Assembly: GCF_000220705.2 (NCBI RefSeq)
Contig: NZ_CP023202.1
Coordinates: 5,238,501 to 5,302,500, forward strand
Reading direction: 5' to 3'
Origin: Streptomyces xinghaiensis S187
Lineage (GTDB): Bacteria > Actinomycetota > Actinomycetes > Streptomycetales > Streptomycetaceae
Length of the DNA: 64,000 nt
Shown: one piece after another, positions 53,854 through 62,496 of the stretch
Layout: each line of letters opens with the position of its first letter
Numbering within the stretch: position 1 is the first letter of the stretch
Translations under genes and position numbers: made by a program
Notes under the pieces: model-generated
The model's input: the letters and a program-made list of their open reading frames with translations, nothing else
Told to the model about the DNA's origin: nothing
Database searches by the model: none

Positions 53854-54774
53854 TCACAGCTCCGCGAGCAGCTCCGCCTTCTTCGAACTGAACTCGTCGT
53901 CCGTGAGCAGCCCCGCGTCGTGCAGGGCCCCGAGGTGGCGGATGCGGTCGGCAACGTCCGCCGGGTCCGGGCGGGCCTGTGGCGGGGCCTCGGCGGTGAG
54001 CACGGACGATGCCGGGGAGCGGCGCCCCGGGCCGCCGGGGCAGTCGGCGGTGGCGGGTTCGGCGGCCTTGAGCGCCTCCAGCACCGAGGCCGCGAACGGC
54101 AGCGACTCGTGGACGAGGCCGTAGCCGAGCCCGAAGACCACGGCCGCCGGGTCCTGGTCGGCGCCGCCCGGCGCCGCGCTCTCCGCGCCCCGGCGCAGCA
54201 GCCGCAGATGGCCGTCGAAGACCTCGGGGGAGCGCCATTCGACGCCGGCCAGTTCGCTCACCGGGAAGGTCTGGTCCCCGGCCTTCCACTTGGCGGAGGA
54301 GGCGCCGGTCCAGAACCAGCGGAAGGTGACGTTCCGGCCGTCGAAGACGGCCTTCCCGTCGTACGCCTTGAAGCTGAGCGGCGGCGGAGGGGCGGCGACC
54401 AGATGGCAGGGGGCCGGGGCGGCGGCGTCCGGGCCGAGCGCGGAGCGCATTTCGTCCGCGTAGTACTCGGCGAGCAGTTCGCGCTCGGCGGGCAGCACCA
54501 GCCGGTAGGGGTCCGAGCCCTCCTTGAGCTGTCCGCCCGCCGCGTCCATCAGCGGGTCGGCGCCCGGCCGGGGCACGGCCCGCAGCACCACCGTGCCCTT
54601 TCTGCCGGGAGCGAGCTCCACGGCCGACAGCGCCTCGTACGGGACGCGCCGCTCGCCGAGCACGTGGAAGAGTCTCGGCGTGCGGATCCCCCGTTCGAAG
54701 CGGATGAGCACGGAGTCCGTGTCGAACTCCCAGACGGTGTGAAAACCGGCCAGCACATCACCCATACGGCTCAT
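53854..54774 (-). CDS. DUF4429/SHOCT-domain protein
   Basis: This 306-residue protein has two DUF4429 copies, each a PH-like beta domain (about 5-110 with FDTDSVLIRFERGIRTPRLF, and about 130-230 with FDGRNVTFRWFWTGASSAKW). It ends in a SHOCT helix pair (LGALHDAGLLTDDEFSSKKA). SHOCT domains are short oligomerisation or membrane-proximal modules. An in-frame ATG at 54765 (MGDVLAGFHTVW) may be the true start, as the domain begins there. Function unknown; homologues are widespread in Streptomyces. Confidence 0.88.
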   Translation of the reverse strand: MSRMGDVLAGFHTVWEFDTDSVLIRFERGIRTPRLFHVLGERRVPYEALSAVELAPGRKGTVVLRAVPRPGADPLMDAAGGQLKEGSDPYRLVLPAERELLAEYYADEMRSALGPDAAAPAPCHLVAAPPPPLSFKAYDGKAVFDGRNVTFRWFWTGASSAKWKAGDQTFPVSELAGVEWRSPEVFDGHLRLLRRGAESAAPGGADQDPAAVVFGLGYGLVHESLPFAASVLEALKAAEPATADCPGGPGRRSPASSVLTAEAPPQARPDPADVADRIRHLGALHDAGLLTDDEFSSKKAELLAEL

Positions 54775-54873
54775 CGTATGCGGCGGGGGACCGCCCGTCC
54801 TCCCTCCGTGCCCTCCGGCGCGCCCCCCGCCCCGGTGGCGTCGCGTGCCGTGCGCGGGGCCCGCGGCGGGGTC

Positions 54874-57018
54874 TCAGTCCGTCGCGGGCCGAGGAGCGGA
54901 CCGGGCCACCACCCGGGCGAGGACGAGTGCCACGAGGGTCAGCCCGCCCAGCACCGCCGCCGTGCCGGGGTACCCGCCGAGCGCGAGCCCCACGCCCCCG
55001 AGCCCGGCCCCCAGGAAGACGCCGAAGCTCATACCGGCGGCGTTGACGCTCAGCGCCGTGCCCCGCAGGGAGCCGCAGCGGTGGACGAGCAGTGTGGTGA
55101 CGCAGGCCGCGACCGTCGCGTGTCCCGCGCCGACCAGCGCCGTCAGCGGAAGGGCGGAGAACAGCGACTCCGTGAAGAAGACGCCGGCCAGGGCGGACAG
55201 CGCGACCAGCAGTGCCAGCACCATCAGGCGTTCGCTGGAGATCCTGGTCCGGTGTGCGCTGAGCAGCCGGCCGGCGAACAGGTTCCCGAGGAAGAACGAC
55301 GCACCGCTGAGCGTCCACACGATCGCGAACGTCTCGGGCGCGAGGCCGAAGCGTTCGTCGTAGAAGGCGGCGAGGTAGGCGAGGTACCCCATGAAGGCCG
55401 CCGTCCGCAACATGGCGACCAGCAGCAGCGGGATCACACCGGGCAGGGCTCCCAGCAGCCGGAACGACTCCAGGTATCCCGGCTTCTCCACCCCGTCCGC
55501 CGACGTGGTGGCCGCACCGTCCGCAGCGTGGCGGTGGCGGCCACGGAGGAGGAAGTACAGGGCCAGCAGGGACGAGATCGCGGCGATGGCCCACAGATCG
55601 CCCTGCCAGCCCCACAGCAGGGCCGGCAGGGCGACGAGCGGCGCTGCCAGGAGGGCCGTCAGCGACTGCGTGGCGGTGATCAGGGTCGCCGCGCGGCCCG
55701 CGGCGGCATCGTTGTCGAAGCGGTCGGCGGCGGCCGCCGTGAGCGCCGGGTTCAGCACCGCCGTACCGGCGCCGACGAGCAGGCAGAAGGCCGCCAGCAT
55801 CAGAAAGTCACCGCTCGCGCCCAGCGCGGCGGAGACGGCCAGGACGGCGAGTCCGCCCGCGGCCGCCCATTCCCTGCGCACGCGGTCGATCAGCGGTGCC
55901 AGCGCGGTGCCCACGGCCAGGGCCGCGAGCCCGCCGAGGCCCCGCAGCTGGCCGAGTGCGGCGACCCCGCCGTCCGCCGCGTGGGCGATGGGCACGAGGA
56001 AGGTGCTGTAGATGGTGAAGGGCACCAGCCCGACGGCCGAGGCGAGCATGAACGGCCAGAGGAGGCGGGTCATGCTCAGATCGCCCGGTACGGCTCCGTG
56101 GCCCGGCACGGCCCGTCCCGCGGCCGTTCCCGCGGCCGTGCCGGCGGCTTCGGCGGGAGCCCCGGGGGAGGCCGCGGCGCCCTGGGTCTCGCCGCTCATG
56201 CCCGCTCCCCCCCGGTACCGGTACAGCGCGGTGGTGTCGGCGCTGAACTGGGAGAAGGGGAAGGGTTCGGCGGACAGCGCGGTCACGCCGGCACCCAGGA
56301 AGGCGCGCGCGACGGCGCTGCCGGTCTGGGCGTACACCACCAGAGGGAGTTCCTGTTCGCGGCAGTGTCCGAGGATCCGGTCGAAGCTGCCGTTGCCGAG
56401 GGTCATGCCGGTGGCGACCACGGCGTCCGCCTCGGCGAGCACCTGCTTCATGTCGTCGGTGACCGGGTCGCCCCAGTTGGTGGTGCGCAGATTGAAGTCG
56501 CAGGGGAGCGGGACACCGCCCTGCTCGCGTATCGCGGCGACGAGCGGGTTGACGACGCCGATGAGGGCGACCTTCGCCCCGGGCGCGATGTCGAGGAGCC
56601 CGGCGACGGCCGCGTCCCTGGCCTGCGCACGCTCCTCCGGCGTTCCGGTGGGCAGGGTGACGGTCTCGGCGTTCGCGGCACCGCGGTGCGGCTGTACGCG
56701 CCCGAGGTAGGCGTCGAGCGCGGCGACGCGCACCGGCGCCGAGTCGTGCCGGAGGAGGGTGTCGAGCGTGTGCCCGGAGGCGTCGGCGCACACGTCGGGG
56801 GTGACCTCGCCCGTTTCGAAGGCGCAGGCGCCGAAGGCGTCGCCGGACCTCATCAGCAGGTAGTTGTTGCGGTAGGTGACCTGGCTGCCGGCGAGCCGGG
56901 TGGTGTGGTGGAGCCAGAAGGCGCTGGTGACGGCCAGTTCCCGCGGAGGCGGGCCGTGGGCGCCGTCGAGGACGGCCTGCTGGAGCCCGGATACGGAGGA
57001 CGGCTGTGAGGGAGGCAT
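54874..57018 (-). CDS. DUF4213/DUF364 heavy-metal-chelation domain fused to MFS transporter
   Basis: This 714-residue protein starts at ATG 57018 (AAGGA upstream). Residues about 1-95 resemble DUF4213 (SQVTYRNNYLLMRSGDAFGA). About 110-285 match DUF364, the putative heavy-metal-chelation Rossmann domain (GAKVALIGVVNPLVAAIREQ, ADAVVATGMTLGNGSFDRIL). After an Ala/Gly linker, about 310-714 is a 12-segment major-facilitator transporter (LGQLRGLGGLAALAVGTALA, RTAAFMGYLAYLAAFYDERF, NLFAGRLLSAHRTRISSERL). The fusion suggests that binding or finishing of a metal ligand is linked directly to its export. It is last in an operon with a methyltransferase and a PLP enzyme. Confidence 0.88.
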   Translation of the reverse strand: MPPSQPSSVSGLQQAVLDGAHGPPPRELAVTSAFWLHHTTRLAGSQVTYRNNYLLMRSGDAFGACAFETGEVTPDVCADASGHTLDTLLRHDSAPVRVAALDAYLGRVQPHRGAANAETVTLPTGTPEERAQARDAAVAGLLDIAPGAKVALIGVVNPLVAAIREQGGVPLPCDFNLRTTNWGDPVTDDMKQVLAEADAVVATGMTLGNGSFDRILGHCREQELPLVVYAQTGSAVARAFLGAGVTALSAEPFPFSQFSADTTALYRYRGGAGMSGETQGAAASPGAPAEAAGTAAGTAAGRAVPGHGAVPGDLSMTRLLWPFMLASAVGLVPFTIYSTFLVPIAHAADGGVAALGQLRGLGGLAALAVGTALAPLIDRVRREWAAAGGLAVLAVSAALGASGDFLMLAAFCLLVGAGTAVLNPALTAAAADRFDNDAAAGRAATLITATQSLTALLAAPLVALPALLWGWQGDLWAIAAISSLLALYFLLRGRHRHAADGAATTSADGVEKPGYLESFRLLGALPGVIPLLLVAMLRTAAFMGYLAYLAAFYDERFGLAPETFAIVWTLSGASFFLGNLFAGRLLSAHRTRISSERLMVLALLVALSALAGVFFTESLFSALPLTALVGAGHATVAACVTTLLVHRCGSLRGTALSVNAAGMSFGVFLGAGLGGVGLALGGYPGTAAVLGGLTLVALVLARVVARSAPRPATD

Positions 57019-57111
57019 ATCGGTTCCTTCTCGGGGGCGTTGACGAAAGGGAGGGAAGTCGGGCAAGGCCGGCGGGCCGCTCCGCCCGGTGGGGGAGCGC
57101 TCCGGGAGACC

Positions 57112-57297
57112 GGGGCGCCCGGCGGGCCGGAAGCACAGCAGGAGGGAACGCCGGTCCCGGGCCGTCCGGTTGGGGCCATGGGGCCGGAACGGTGCACGAT
57201 GAGTACGGTGCACGATGAGTCCGGGAAACATCAGGACGGAGCCGGCCGGTGCCTCGACGGTCACCGCGCAGCTCACATCGGTGCGCGTGGCGTCCAC
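57112..57297 (-). pseudogene. C-terminal remnant of a phytanoyl-CoA-dioxygenase-like oxygenase
   Basis: In the gap between the PLP-enzyme stop and the transporter start, one frame reads EAPAGSVLMFPGLIVHR and then NRTARDRRSLLLCFRPAG. This is the C-terminal pattern of Fe(II)/2-oxoglutarate oxygenases of the PhyH family (distal His and Arg). The N-terminal three quarters are absent. A 16-base exact tandem duplication (57189-57204/57205-57220) and a nearby eight-base duplication insert 24 bases between HR and NRT; together they keep frame but disrupt the conserved spacing. It probably no longer encodes an enzyme. Confidence 0.6.
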
Positions 57298-57336
57298 CGC
57301 AGGCCGGTGGGCTCGACGCCGGCGCCCGTCGCGGTA

Positions 57337-58371
57337 CTAGGCCCTCTCGGGCACCAGAACCGGACCGCCGTGCGGCAGCGCGCTGCCGGCCGGTGGCCAG
57401 TCCATCGCCGACCACGGGTGTTTCAGCTCGTGCTGCGCCGTGACCTCATGGGGCCGCATCGATCCGAGGCCCGCGGCGTCGGGGTGGTGGGCGTAGGCGC
57501 TGTCCACATACCGGTGCCCGGTGTCGGCGGCGAGGAAGACGTACGTCCTGTCGGTATGGCGCTCCCGCTCCCACAGCGTGGCGAGATACGCGGCTCCCGC
57601 CGACAGGCCGGCGAAGATGCCGCTGGCACGCAGGAGTCCGACGGCACCGGACATGGCGTAGTCGAAGTTGACCCAGTGGACGCGGTCGTACAGCTCGTGC
57701 CGGACGTTCCGGAACGGGATGGAGCTGCCGATACCGGCGATGATCATGTCCGGGTCGGAGACGTGCCCGGCGCCGAAGGTGACGCTGCCGAACGGCTGCA
57801 CCCCGATGAGCCGCACGTCCCGGTCCGCCTCGCGCAGGTAGCCGGCGATGGCACCGGTGGACGCCCCGGTGCCCACGCCCCCGACGAGCGACAGCGGGCG
57901 CTCCGGGACCTCCTTGCGGATGAGGTCGGCGACGTCGCGGTAACCCAGGTAATGGATGGCATCGTGGTACTGCCGCATCCAGTGGTAGTGCGGGTTCTCG
58001 CGCAGCAGTTCCCCGATCCGCTCGACGCGCAGGTTCTGGTCCAGGCGCAGGTTCCGGGAGGGGCGGACCTGTTCCAGGGTGGCGCCGAGGATCTCCAGCT
58101 GGACACGGAGGGTTCGGTCGACCGTCGTCGAGCCGACGATGTGGCAGTTGAGGCCGTAGCGGTGGCAGGCCAGGGCGAGCGCGTGGGCGTAGATGCCGCT
58201 GGAGCTGTCGACAAGGGTGTCACCGGGCTGGACCTGTCCGCTCTCCAGCAGGTGGCGTACGGCGCCGAGAGCCGAGTACAGCTTCATCGTCTCGAAGCGC
58301 AGGCAGACCGCGCCCGGCGGCACGGTCACGACGTCCGGTTCCTTGACGGCCTCGGCTATGTGCTCATGCAT
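57337..58371 (-). CDS. Divergent cysteine-synthase-fold (SbnA-like) PLP enzyme
   Basis: This 344-residue fold-type II PLP enzyme is recognisable by GGVGTGASTGAIAGYLREAD (phosphate-binding loop), GVQPFGSVTFGAG, PDMIIAGIGSSIPFRNVRHE, GIFAGLSAGAAYLATLW and FLAADTGHRYVDSAYA. This pattern resembles SbnA-type 2,3-diaminopropionate precursor synthases. The N-terminus is unusually short: the Schiff-base Lys is probably Lys30 in FETMKLYSALGAV, without the usual NPxxSxKDR spacing, and the SGN loop is SSSGIYAHAL. It likely performs a beta-replacement on a serine- or cysteine-type substrate; the nucleophile is unknown. It lies 15 bases after the methyltransferase gene, with its own GGAGG site. Confidence 0.82.
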   Translation of the reverse strand: MHEHIAEAVKEPDVVTVPPGAVCLRFETMKLYSALGAVRHLLESGQVQPGDTLVDSSSGIYAHALALACHRYGLNCHIVGSTTVDRTLRVQLEILGATLEQVRPSRNLRLDQNLRVERIGELLRENPHYHWMRQYHDAIHYLGYRDVADLIRKEVPERPLSLVGGVGTGASTGAIAGYLREADRDVRLIGVQPFGSVTFGAGHVSDPDMIIAGIGSSIPFRNVRHELYDRVHWVNFDYAMSGAVGLLRASGIFAGLSAGAAYLATLWERERHTDRTYVFLAADTGHRYVDSAYAHHPDAAGLGSMRPHEVTAQHELKHPWSAMDWPPAGSALPHGGPVLVPERA

Positions 58372-58386
58372 GTCTTGTCCTCCGGG

Positions 58387-59154
58387 TCAGGCGGCGTCGT
58401 GGCGGATGAGCTTGAACAGGTACGCCTGGCAGTCGTCGCCCTCCCACGTCTGGCGGTGCAGGATCTCGGGCCGGAAGCCGGCGTCCGTCCCGTGGCCGAC
58501 GATCCGCTTGAGCTCGGCGGTGTTGGACACGATCAGGTGGATCTCGCCCCCGGGCGCGAGCAGGTCGCGCGTGACGATCTGGTCGAAGAAGCGCGTGACG
58601 ATCCCGGCGCCCACGCAGACGTTGCGGACCACGGTCGGGTCGTCGCTGGTCCGCGCGGCGACGGCGGGCGGGTTGAACGTGATGACGTCCAGCCGGGCGG
58701 AGTCGGGGAACTCCTCGAAGAGGTTGGACACCAGGGGCCGGAAGACGGTGTCCGGCCGGTCCCCGACGATGCGCCGGTAGTGCCCGGCGGCCGTCGCCAC
58801 ACTGTCCGGGTGGATGTCGGCCGCGTAGATCTCCCGGGCCCCGAGCGTGCCCGCGATGACGGCCTCGACACCGAGGCCGGCGCCCATGGCCGCGTACGAC
58901 CTGCCTTTGACGGGGATCGTGCCGTCCAGCAGCCGGGCGTGCACGATGCGGCTGGTGTCGCCCGGCTTGAAGACTCCCGGCGGCAGCGTGAACGTCCAGC
59001 CGTTGTACTCGTACGTCCGGATGGTGTGGATGCCGGAGTCCGAGCTGTTGATCGCGAGGATCTCGTCCCGGGGCAGCGTGTCGGGCAGCGACTCCAGCAG
59101 GGCTCGGGCATCGTCCCGGGACGCCGCGGCACCGGCTGCGGTCCGGTCGGTCAT
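58387..59154 (-). CDS. Class I SAM-dependent methyltransferase with NPP motif
   Basis: This 255-residue protein starts at ATG 59154 behind GGAGGACCC; the frame extends upstream without a plausible start signal. The SAM-binding motif is AAMGAGLGVEAVIAG (about residue 88), followed by IYAADIHPDSVATA. The catalytic-type NPP is in DVITFNPPAVAART, similar to N-methylating HemK/RlmG-like enzymes. The N-terminal region (NSSDSGIHTIRTYEYNGWTF, FTLPPGVFKPG) is a substrate-binding extension. It is the first gene of the minus-strand operon downstream of a Zur-like site. Likely substrate is a small amino-acid-type molecule, inferred from operon context. Confidence 0.86.
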   Translation of the reverse strand: MTDRTAAGAAASRDDARALLESLPDTLPRDEILAINSSDSGIHTIRTYEYNGWTFTLPPGVFKPGDTSRIVHARLLDGTIPVKGRSYAAMGAGLGVEAVIAGTLGAREIYAADIHPDSVATAAGHYRRIVGDRPDTVFRPLVSNLFEEFPDSARLDVITFNPPAVAARTSDDPTVVRNVCVGAGIVTRFFDQIVTRDLLAPGGEIHLIVSNTAELKRIVGHGTDAGFRPEILHRQTWEGDDCQAYLFKLIRHDAA

Positions 59155-59287
59155 GGGTCCTCCGTGGTCGGGATGCGGGGCGGAAGGATCGGCACATGCC
59201 CCCAAAAGAAGATCACTGGGAGTGGTCCCCGCGCCGCGGCCGCCGGGCGAGGCGGAGGGCGCGGGGCCCGAGCAGCATCCATCAAAT

Positions 59288-59302
59288 TGAAAACGATTGT
59301 CA
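59288..59302. promoter_or_regulatory. Zur-like palindromic box
   Basis: TGAAAACGATTGTCA (within a TTGA...TCAA dyad, 59287-59303) closely fits the actinobacterial Zur consensus TGAAAATGATTTTCA. It lies 133 bases before the methyltransferase start and just before the cobalamin riboswitch on the other strand. It could therefore govern either or both divergent operons. Confidence 0.68.
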
Positions 59303-59344
59303 ACATCATCTGATGGTCATTCAATCCATGACCGGTCGGCGCAC

Positions 59345-59530
59345 CCTGTGGTAACTTGCGCAGGCCAGTCACACTCCGTACGCGTGTACGTGAGTCAGGG
59401 AATCCGGTGCGAATCCGGAACTGACGCGCAGCGGTGAGGGTGACGGGCGTGGCAGCAAAGCCACTGGGCCGGATTCTCCGGCCCGGGAAGGCGCCCCGCC
59501 CGGACGACCCCGAGTCCGAAGACCTAGCTG
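59345..59530 (+). promoter_or_regulatory. Cobalamin riboswitch
   Basis: The leader holds the conserved core GGAATCCGGTGCGAATCCGG-AACTG (59399-59423), AGCAAAGCCACTGGGCC (about 59454-59470), GGGAAGGCGCC, and a B12 box GAGTCCGAAGACCT (59512/59513-59526). The B12 box ends six bases before the ATG of the binding-protein gene, so ligand binding should block translation directly. By family knowledge it turns the gene off when adenosyl- or other cobalamins are abundant. Confidence 0.93.
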
Positions 59531-59532
59531 GC

Positions 59533-60615
59533 ATGTTTCGTACGGACGGGCCTCGCGCATGGGCCCTCGACGCTGAGGACATCGCCTTGCCCGGCACGCG
59601 CCCCGCACTTTTCCTCGCCCAGTTCGCCTGCGGCGTCATCCTGTTGACCGGCTGCGGCGCCTCCGCCGGGCCCCCGTCCCCGTCCTCCGCTCCGGCCCGG
59701 GTGCTCGACAACTGCGGCCAGAAGGTGGAGGTCACGGGGGAGGGGCCGCGGCGGGCCGTCTCGCTGAACCAGGGAACCACCGAGATCATGCTCTCCCTGG
59801 GCCTGGCCGACCGGATGGCCGGCACGGCCACCTGGACCGATCCCGTCATGAAGGGCCTGGAGAACGCCAACGCCGGCGTGGAGCGCCTCGCTGAGAACAC
59901 CCCGTCCTTCGAGAAGGTCCTGGACGCCGAACCCGACTTCGTCGCCGCCTCGTTCGCCTCCACGCTCGGCAGGGGCGGGGTAGCGACGCGCGAGCAGTTC
60001 CATGAGCTGGGCGTGCCCACGTACCTCTCGCCCTCCGACTGCGAGGGCAAGGACAACAGCGGCTCCGGCGACGGGTCCCGCACCGAGCCGCTGTCCATGG
60101 ACACCGTCTACGGGGAGATACGCGACCTGGCCCTGATCTTCGGGGAGGAGGAGCGCGGCGAGGACCTCGTCGCGCGGCTCAAGTCCCGCGTCACCAGGGC
60201 GACAACGGGCCTCGACGCCTCGGACGTCACCCTGCTGTACTGGTTCTCCGACGCGAAGTCCCCCTACATGGCGGGGTGTTGCGGAGCCCCCGGCATCATC
60301 ACCGGGGAACTCGGCGCCAGGAACGTCTTCGACGACACCGCCGAGGAGTGGCCCCAGATCAACTGGGAGACCGTGGCGGACCGCAACCCCGACGTCCTGG
60401 TGATCGGCGACCTCACCCGTAAGGCGCAGACGGGGGAGAGCGCCGCGCAGAAGATCGAGTTCCTGGAGTCGAACCCGGTCACCAGGAACATGGACGCCGT
60501 CAAGCACCAGCGGTACGTCCTGGTCAGTGGCCAGGCCATGAACCCGGCCATCCGCACGGTCGAGGGCATCGAACAGGTCGCCGCCGCACTGCGCCGGTCC
60601 GGCCTGGTGAAGTGA
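59533..60615 (+). CDS. Fec/Btu-type ABC transporter substrate-binding lipoprotein
   Basis: This 360-residue class III binding protein has lipobox VILLTGC (Cys about 41), preceded by an unusually long, poorly charged N-region. The fold motifs include GPRRAVSLNQGTTEIMLSLG, EPDFVAASFASTLG, and a C-terminal lobe with PDVLVIGDLTRKAQ and YVLVSGQAMNPAIRTVEG. Extra cysteines (SDCEGKD, AGCCGAPG) are unusual and could form disulfides or bind a metal. Control by the cobalamin riboswitch points to import of corrinoid, cobalt complex, or a metallophore. It is first gene of the importer operon. Confidence 0.88.
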   Translation: MFRTDGPRAWALDAEDIALPGTRPALFLAQFACGVILLTGCGASAGPPSPSSAPARVLDNCGQKVEVTGEGPRRAVSLNQGTTEIMLSLGLADRMAGTATWTDPVMKGLENANAGVERLAENTPSFEKVLDAEPDFVAASFASTLGRGGVATREQFHELGVPTYLSPSDCEGKDNSGSGDGSRTEPLSMDTVYGEIRDLALIFGEEERGEDLVARLKSRVTRATTGLDASDVTLLYWFSDAKSPYMAGCCGAPGIITGELGARNVFDDTAEEWPQINWETVADRNPDVLVIGDLTRKAQTGESAAQKIEFLESNPVTRNMDAVKHQRYVLVSGQAMNPAIRTVEGIEQVAAALRRSGLVK

Positions 60616-61634
60616 CGGCAGTGACGGCCGCCCTGCTGCGGACGGCGGCGGGGCTCGCGGCGCTCGCCGCGTCCGTCGTGGTGGCGATCACCATCGGCCC
60701 GGCGGACATCGGTGTCGCCGACGTCTGGTCCGTCGTCGTGGCCCGCCTCGGCGGGGACGCCCCCACCCTGACGCCGATCCGGGACGGGATCGTGTGGAAC
60801 CTCCGGCTGCCCCGCACCCTGCTGGCCGCCGTATGCGGTGCGGGACTCGCCCTGTGCGGGGCCGTGATGCAGTCCCTGCTGCGCAATCCGCTCGCCGACC
60901 CCTTCGTCCTCGGCGTCTCCTCCGGAGCCTCGACCGGAGCGGTCGCCGTGGTCGTCCTCGGTGCCGGCGGGGGAGTGCTGTCGGTCTCCGCGGGTGCCTT
61001 CGTGGGCGCGGTGTGCTCGTTCGCGGCGATGCTGCTGCTGAGTCACACCCTCGGCGGGACCACCGACCGGGTGGTGCTGTCCGGCGTCGCGGCGATGCAG
61101 CTGTTCTCCGCGCTCACCTCCTTCATCGTGGTGACCTCCGCCGACGCGGAGACCACGCGGGGTGTGCTGTTCTGGCTGCTCGGTTCGCTCAGCGGCGCCG
61201 GCTGGACCGATGTGTGGCTGTGCCTCGCGGCCCTGGCGCTCGCCCTCGGCGTCTGCCTCGGTCACGCCAGGGCCCTGGACGCCTTCGCCTTCGGGCAGGA
61301 CGCGGCCGCCACGCTGGGAGTCGGCGTCGCCCGCGTCCGGCTGGTCCTGCTGTGCGTCACCGCGCTGCTCACGGCCGCCCTCGTCAGCTCGGCCGGCGCC
61401 ATCGGCTTCGTCGGCCTGGTGCTGCCCCACGCGGCCCGGGCCCTCACCGGCCCGGGGCACGGCCGGCTGCTTCCCGTCACCACGCTGGGCGGAGCCGTCT
61501 TCCTGGTGTGGATCGACACGCTCGCCCGGACCGTCATCGACCCGCAGGAGGTTCCGGTCGGCGTCGTCACCTCCCTGGTCGGCGTCCCCGCCTTCGTGCT
61601 CGTCCTGTACCGCACCCGGAGGACACGGCGATGA
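60612..61634 (+). CDS. FecCD-family ABC permease
   Basis: This 340-residue permease with about ten membrane segments has signature NPLADPFVLGVSSGASTGAV near residue 95 and the coupling motif AIGFVGLVLPHAARALTGP near 265. It starts at GTG 60612, overlapping the binding-protein stop, and overlaps the ATPase gene by ATGA. It transports iron-siderophore, cobalamin or other metal-complex ligands. Confidence 0.95.
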   Translation: MTAVTAALLRTAAGLAALAASVVVAITIGPADIGVADVWSVVVARLGGDAPTLTPIRDGIVWNLRLPRTLLAAVCGAGLALCGAVMQSLLRNPLADPFVLGVSSGASTGAVAVVVLGAGGGVLSVSAGAFVGAVCSFAAMLLLSHTLGGTTDRVVLSGVAAMQLFSALTSFIVVTSADAETTRGVLFWLLGSLSGAGWTDVWLCLAALALALGVCLGHARALDAFAFGQDAAATLGVGVARVRLVLLCVTALLTAALVSSAGAIGFVGLVLPHAARALTGPGHGRLLPVTTLGGAVFLVWIDTLARTVIDPQEVPVGVVTSLVGVPAFVLVLYRTRRTRR

Positions 61635-62410
61635 CCCTCGGCGCCGACCGCGTCTCCCACACCGCCGGCGGAGGGCTGATCCTCGACGGCGTCGGTATCA
61701 CCCCGCCCGCCGGTGCCATGACGGGCCTCCTCGGGCCCAACGGCTCCGGCAAGTCCACCCTGCTCCGCATCCTCTGCGGCGTGCTGGCACCGGCCTCCGG
61801 GGTGGTCACCCTGGACGGCCACCCGCTGGGGAGCCTGCGGCGCAGGGACGTCGCCCGCCGCGTGGCCGTCGTCGAACAGCAGGCGGACACACTCCTGGAG
61901 CTCCGCGTCGCCGACGTCGTACGGCTCGGCCGCATCCCCCACCGGCGGGCTTGGACACCCCCGGGACCGCCGGACGAGCGAGCCGTCCGCGACGCCCTGG
62001 AGCGGACGGGTCTGACCGGCCGGGCGGACCAGCCCTGGCACACCCTGTCCGGAGGTGAACGCCAACGCGCGCAGATCGCCCGCGCACTCGCCCAGGAGCC
62101 GCGCGAACTCCTCCTCGACGAGCCGACGAACCACCTCGACATCCAGCACCAGCACGACCTGCTGCATCTCGTCCGCGGCCTCGCCGTCACCAGCGTCGTC
62201 GCCCTGCACGACCTCAACCTCGCCGCGATGTACTGCGACCACGTCGTGATCCTGCGGCAGGGACGGGTCGTCGCCGCGGGCACACCCCGGGACGTACTGA
62301 CCGAGAAGCTCATCGCCGACGTCTACGGAGTACGGGCTCAGGTCACCGACCCGGACGCCGACGGCCGCCCTCATGTACGGGTGCTCGGCACCCTGGTGCG
62401 CCGGTCCTGA
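61631..62410 (+). CDS. FecE/BtuD-type ABC ATPase
   Basis: This 259-residue ATPase has Walker A GPNGSGKSTLLRILCG, signature TLSGGERQRAQIARALAQE, Walker B ELLLDEPTNHLDI and switch His VVALHDLNLAA. This is the complete third component of the importer, with no missing subunit. Confidence 0.96.
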   Translation: MTLGADRVSHTAGGGLILDGVGITPPAGAMTGLLGPNGSGKSTLLRILCGVLAPASGVVTLDGHPLGSLRRRDVARRVAVVEQQADTLLELRVADVVRLGRIPHRRAWTPPGPPDERAVRDALERTGLTGRADQPWHTLSGGERQRAQIARALAQEPRELLLDEPTNHLDIQHQHDLLHLVRGLAVTSVVALHDLNLAAMYCDHVVILRQGRVVAAGTPRDVLTEKLIADVYGVRAQVTDPDADGRPHVRVLGTLVRRS

Positions 62411-62496
62411 GGGCGGCCTGGCGGAAGCGTCTCCCGCCGAGCCTCCACGACGGCTTCGGCGGTCCGGCACGGTGGCGGCCGCCCAAGGGATAGCAC

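Noticed and set aside
54874..57297. An in-frame extension joining the oxygenase remnant to the DUF364-MFS protein
   Set aside because: The join passes through low-complexity sequence with a good ribosome binding site and ATG at 57018; the remnant lacks its N-terminus, so a functional fusion is unlikely.
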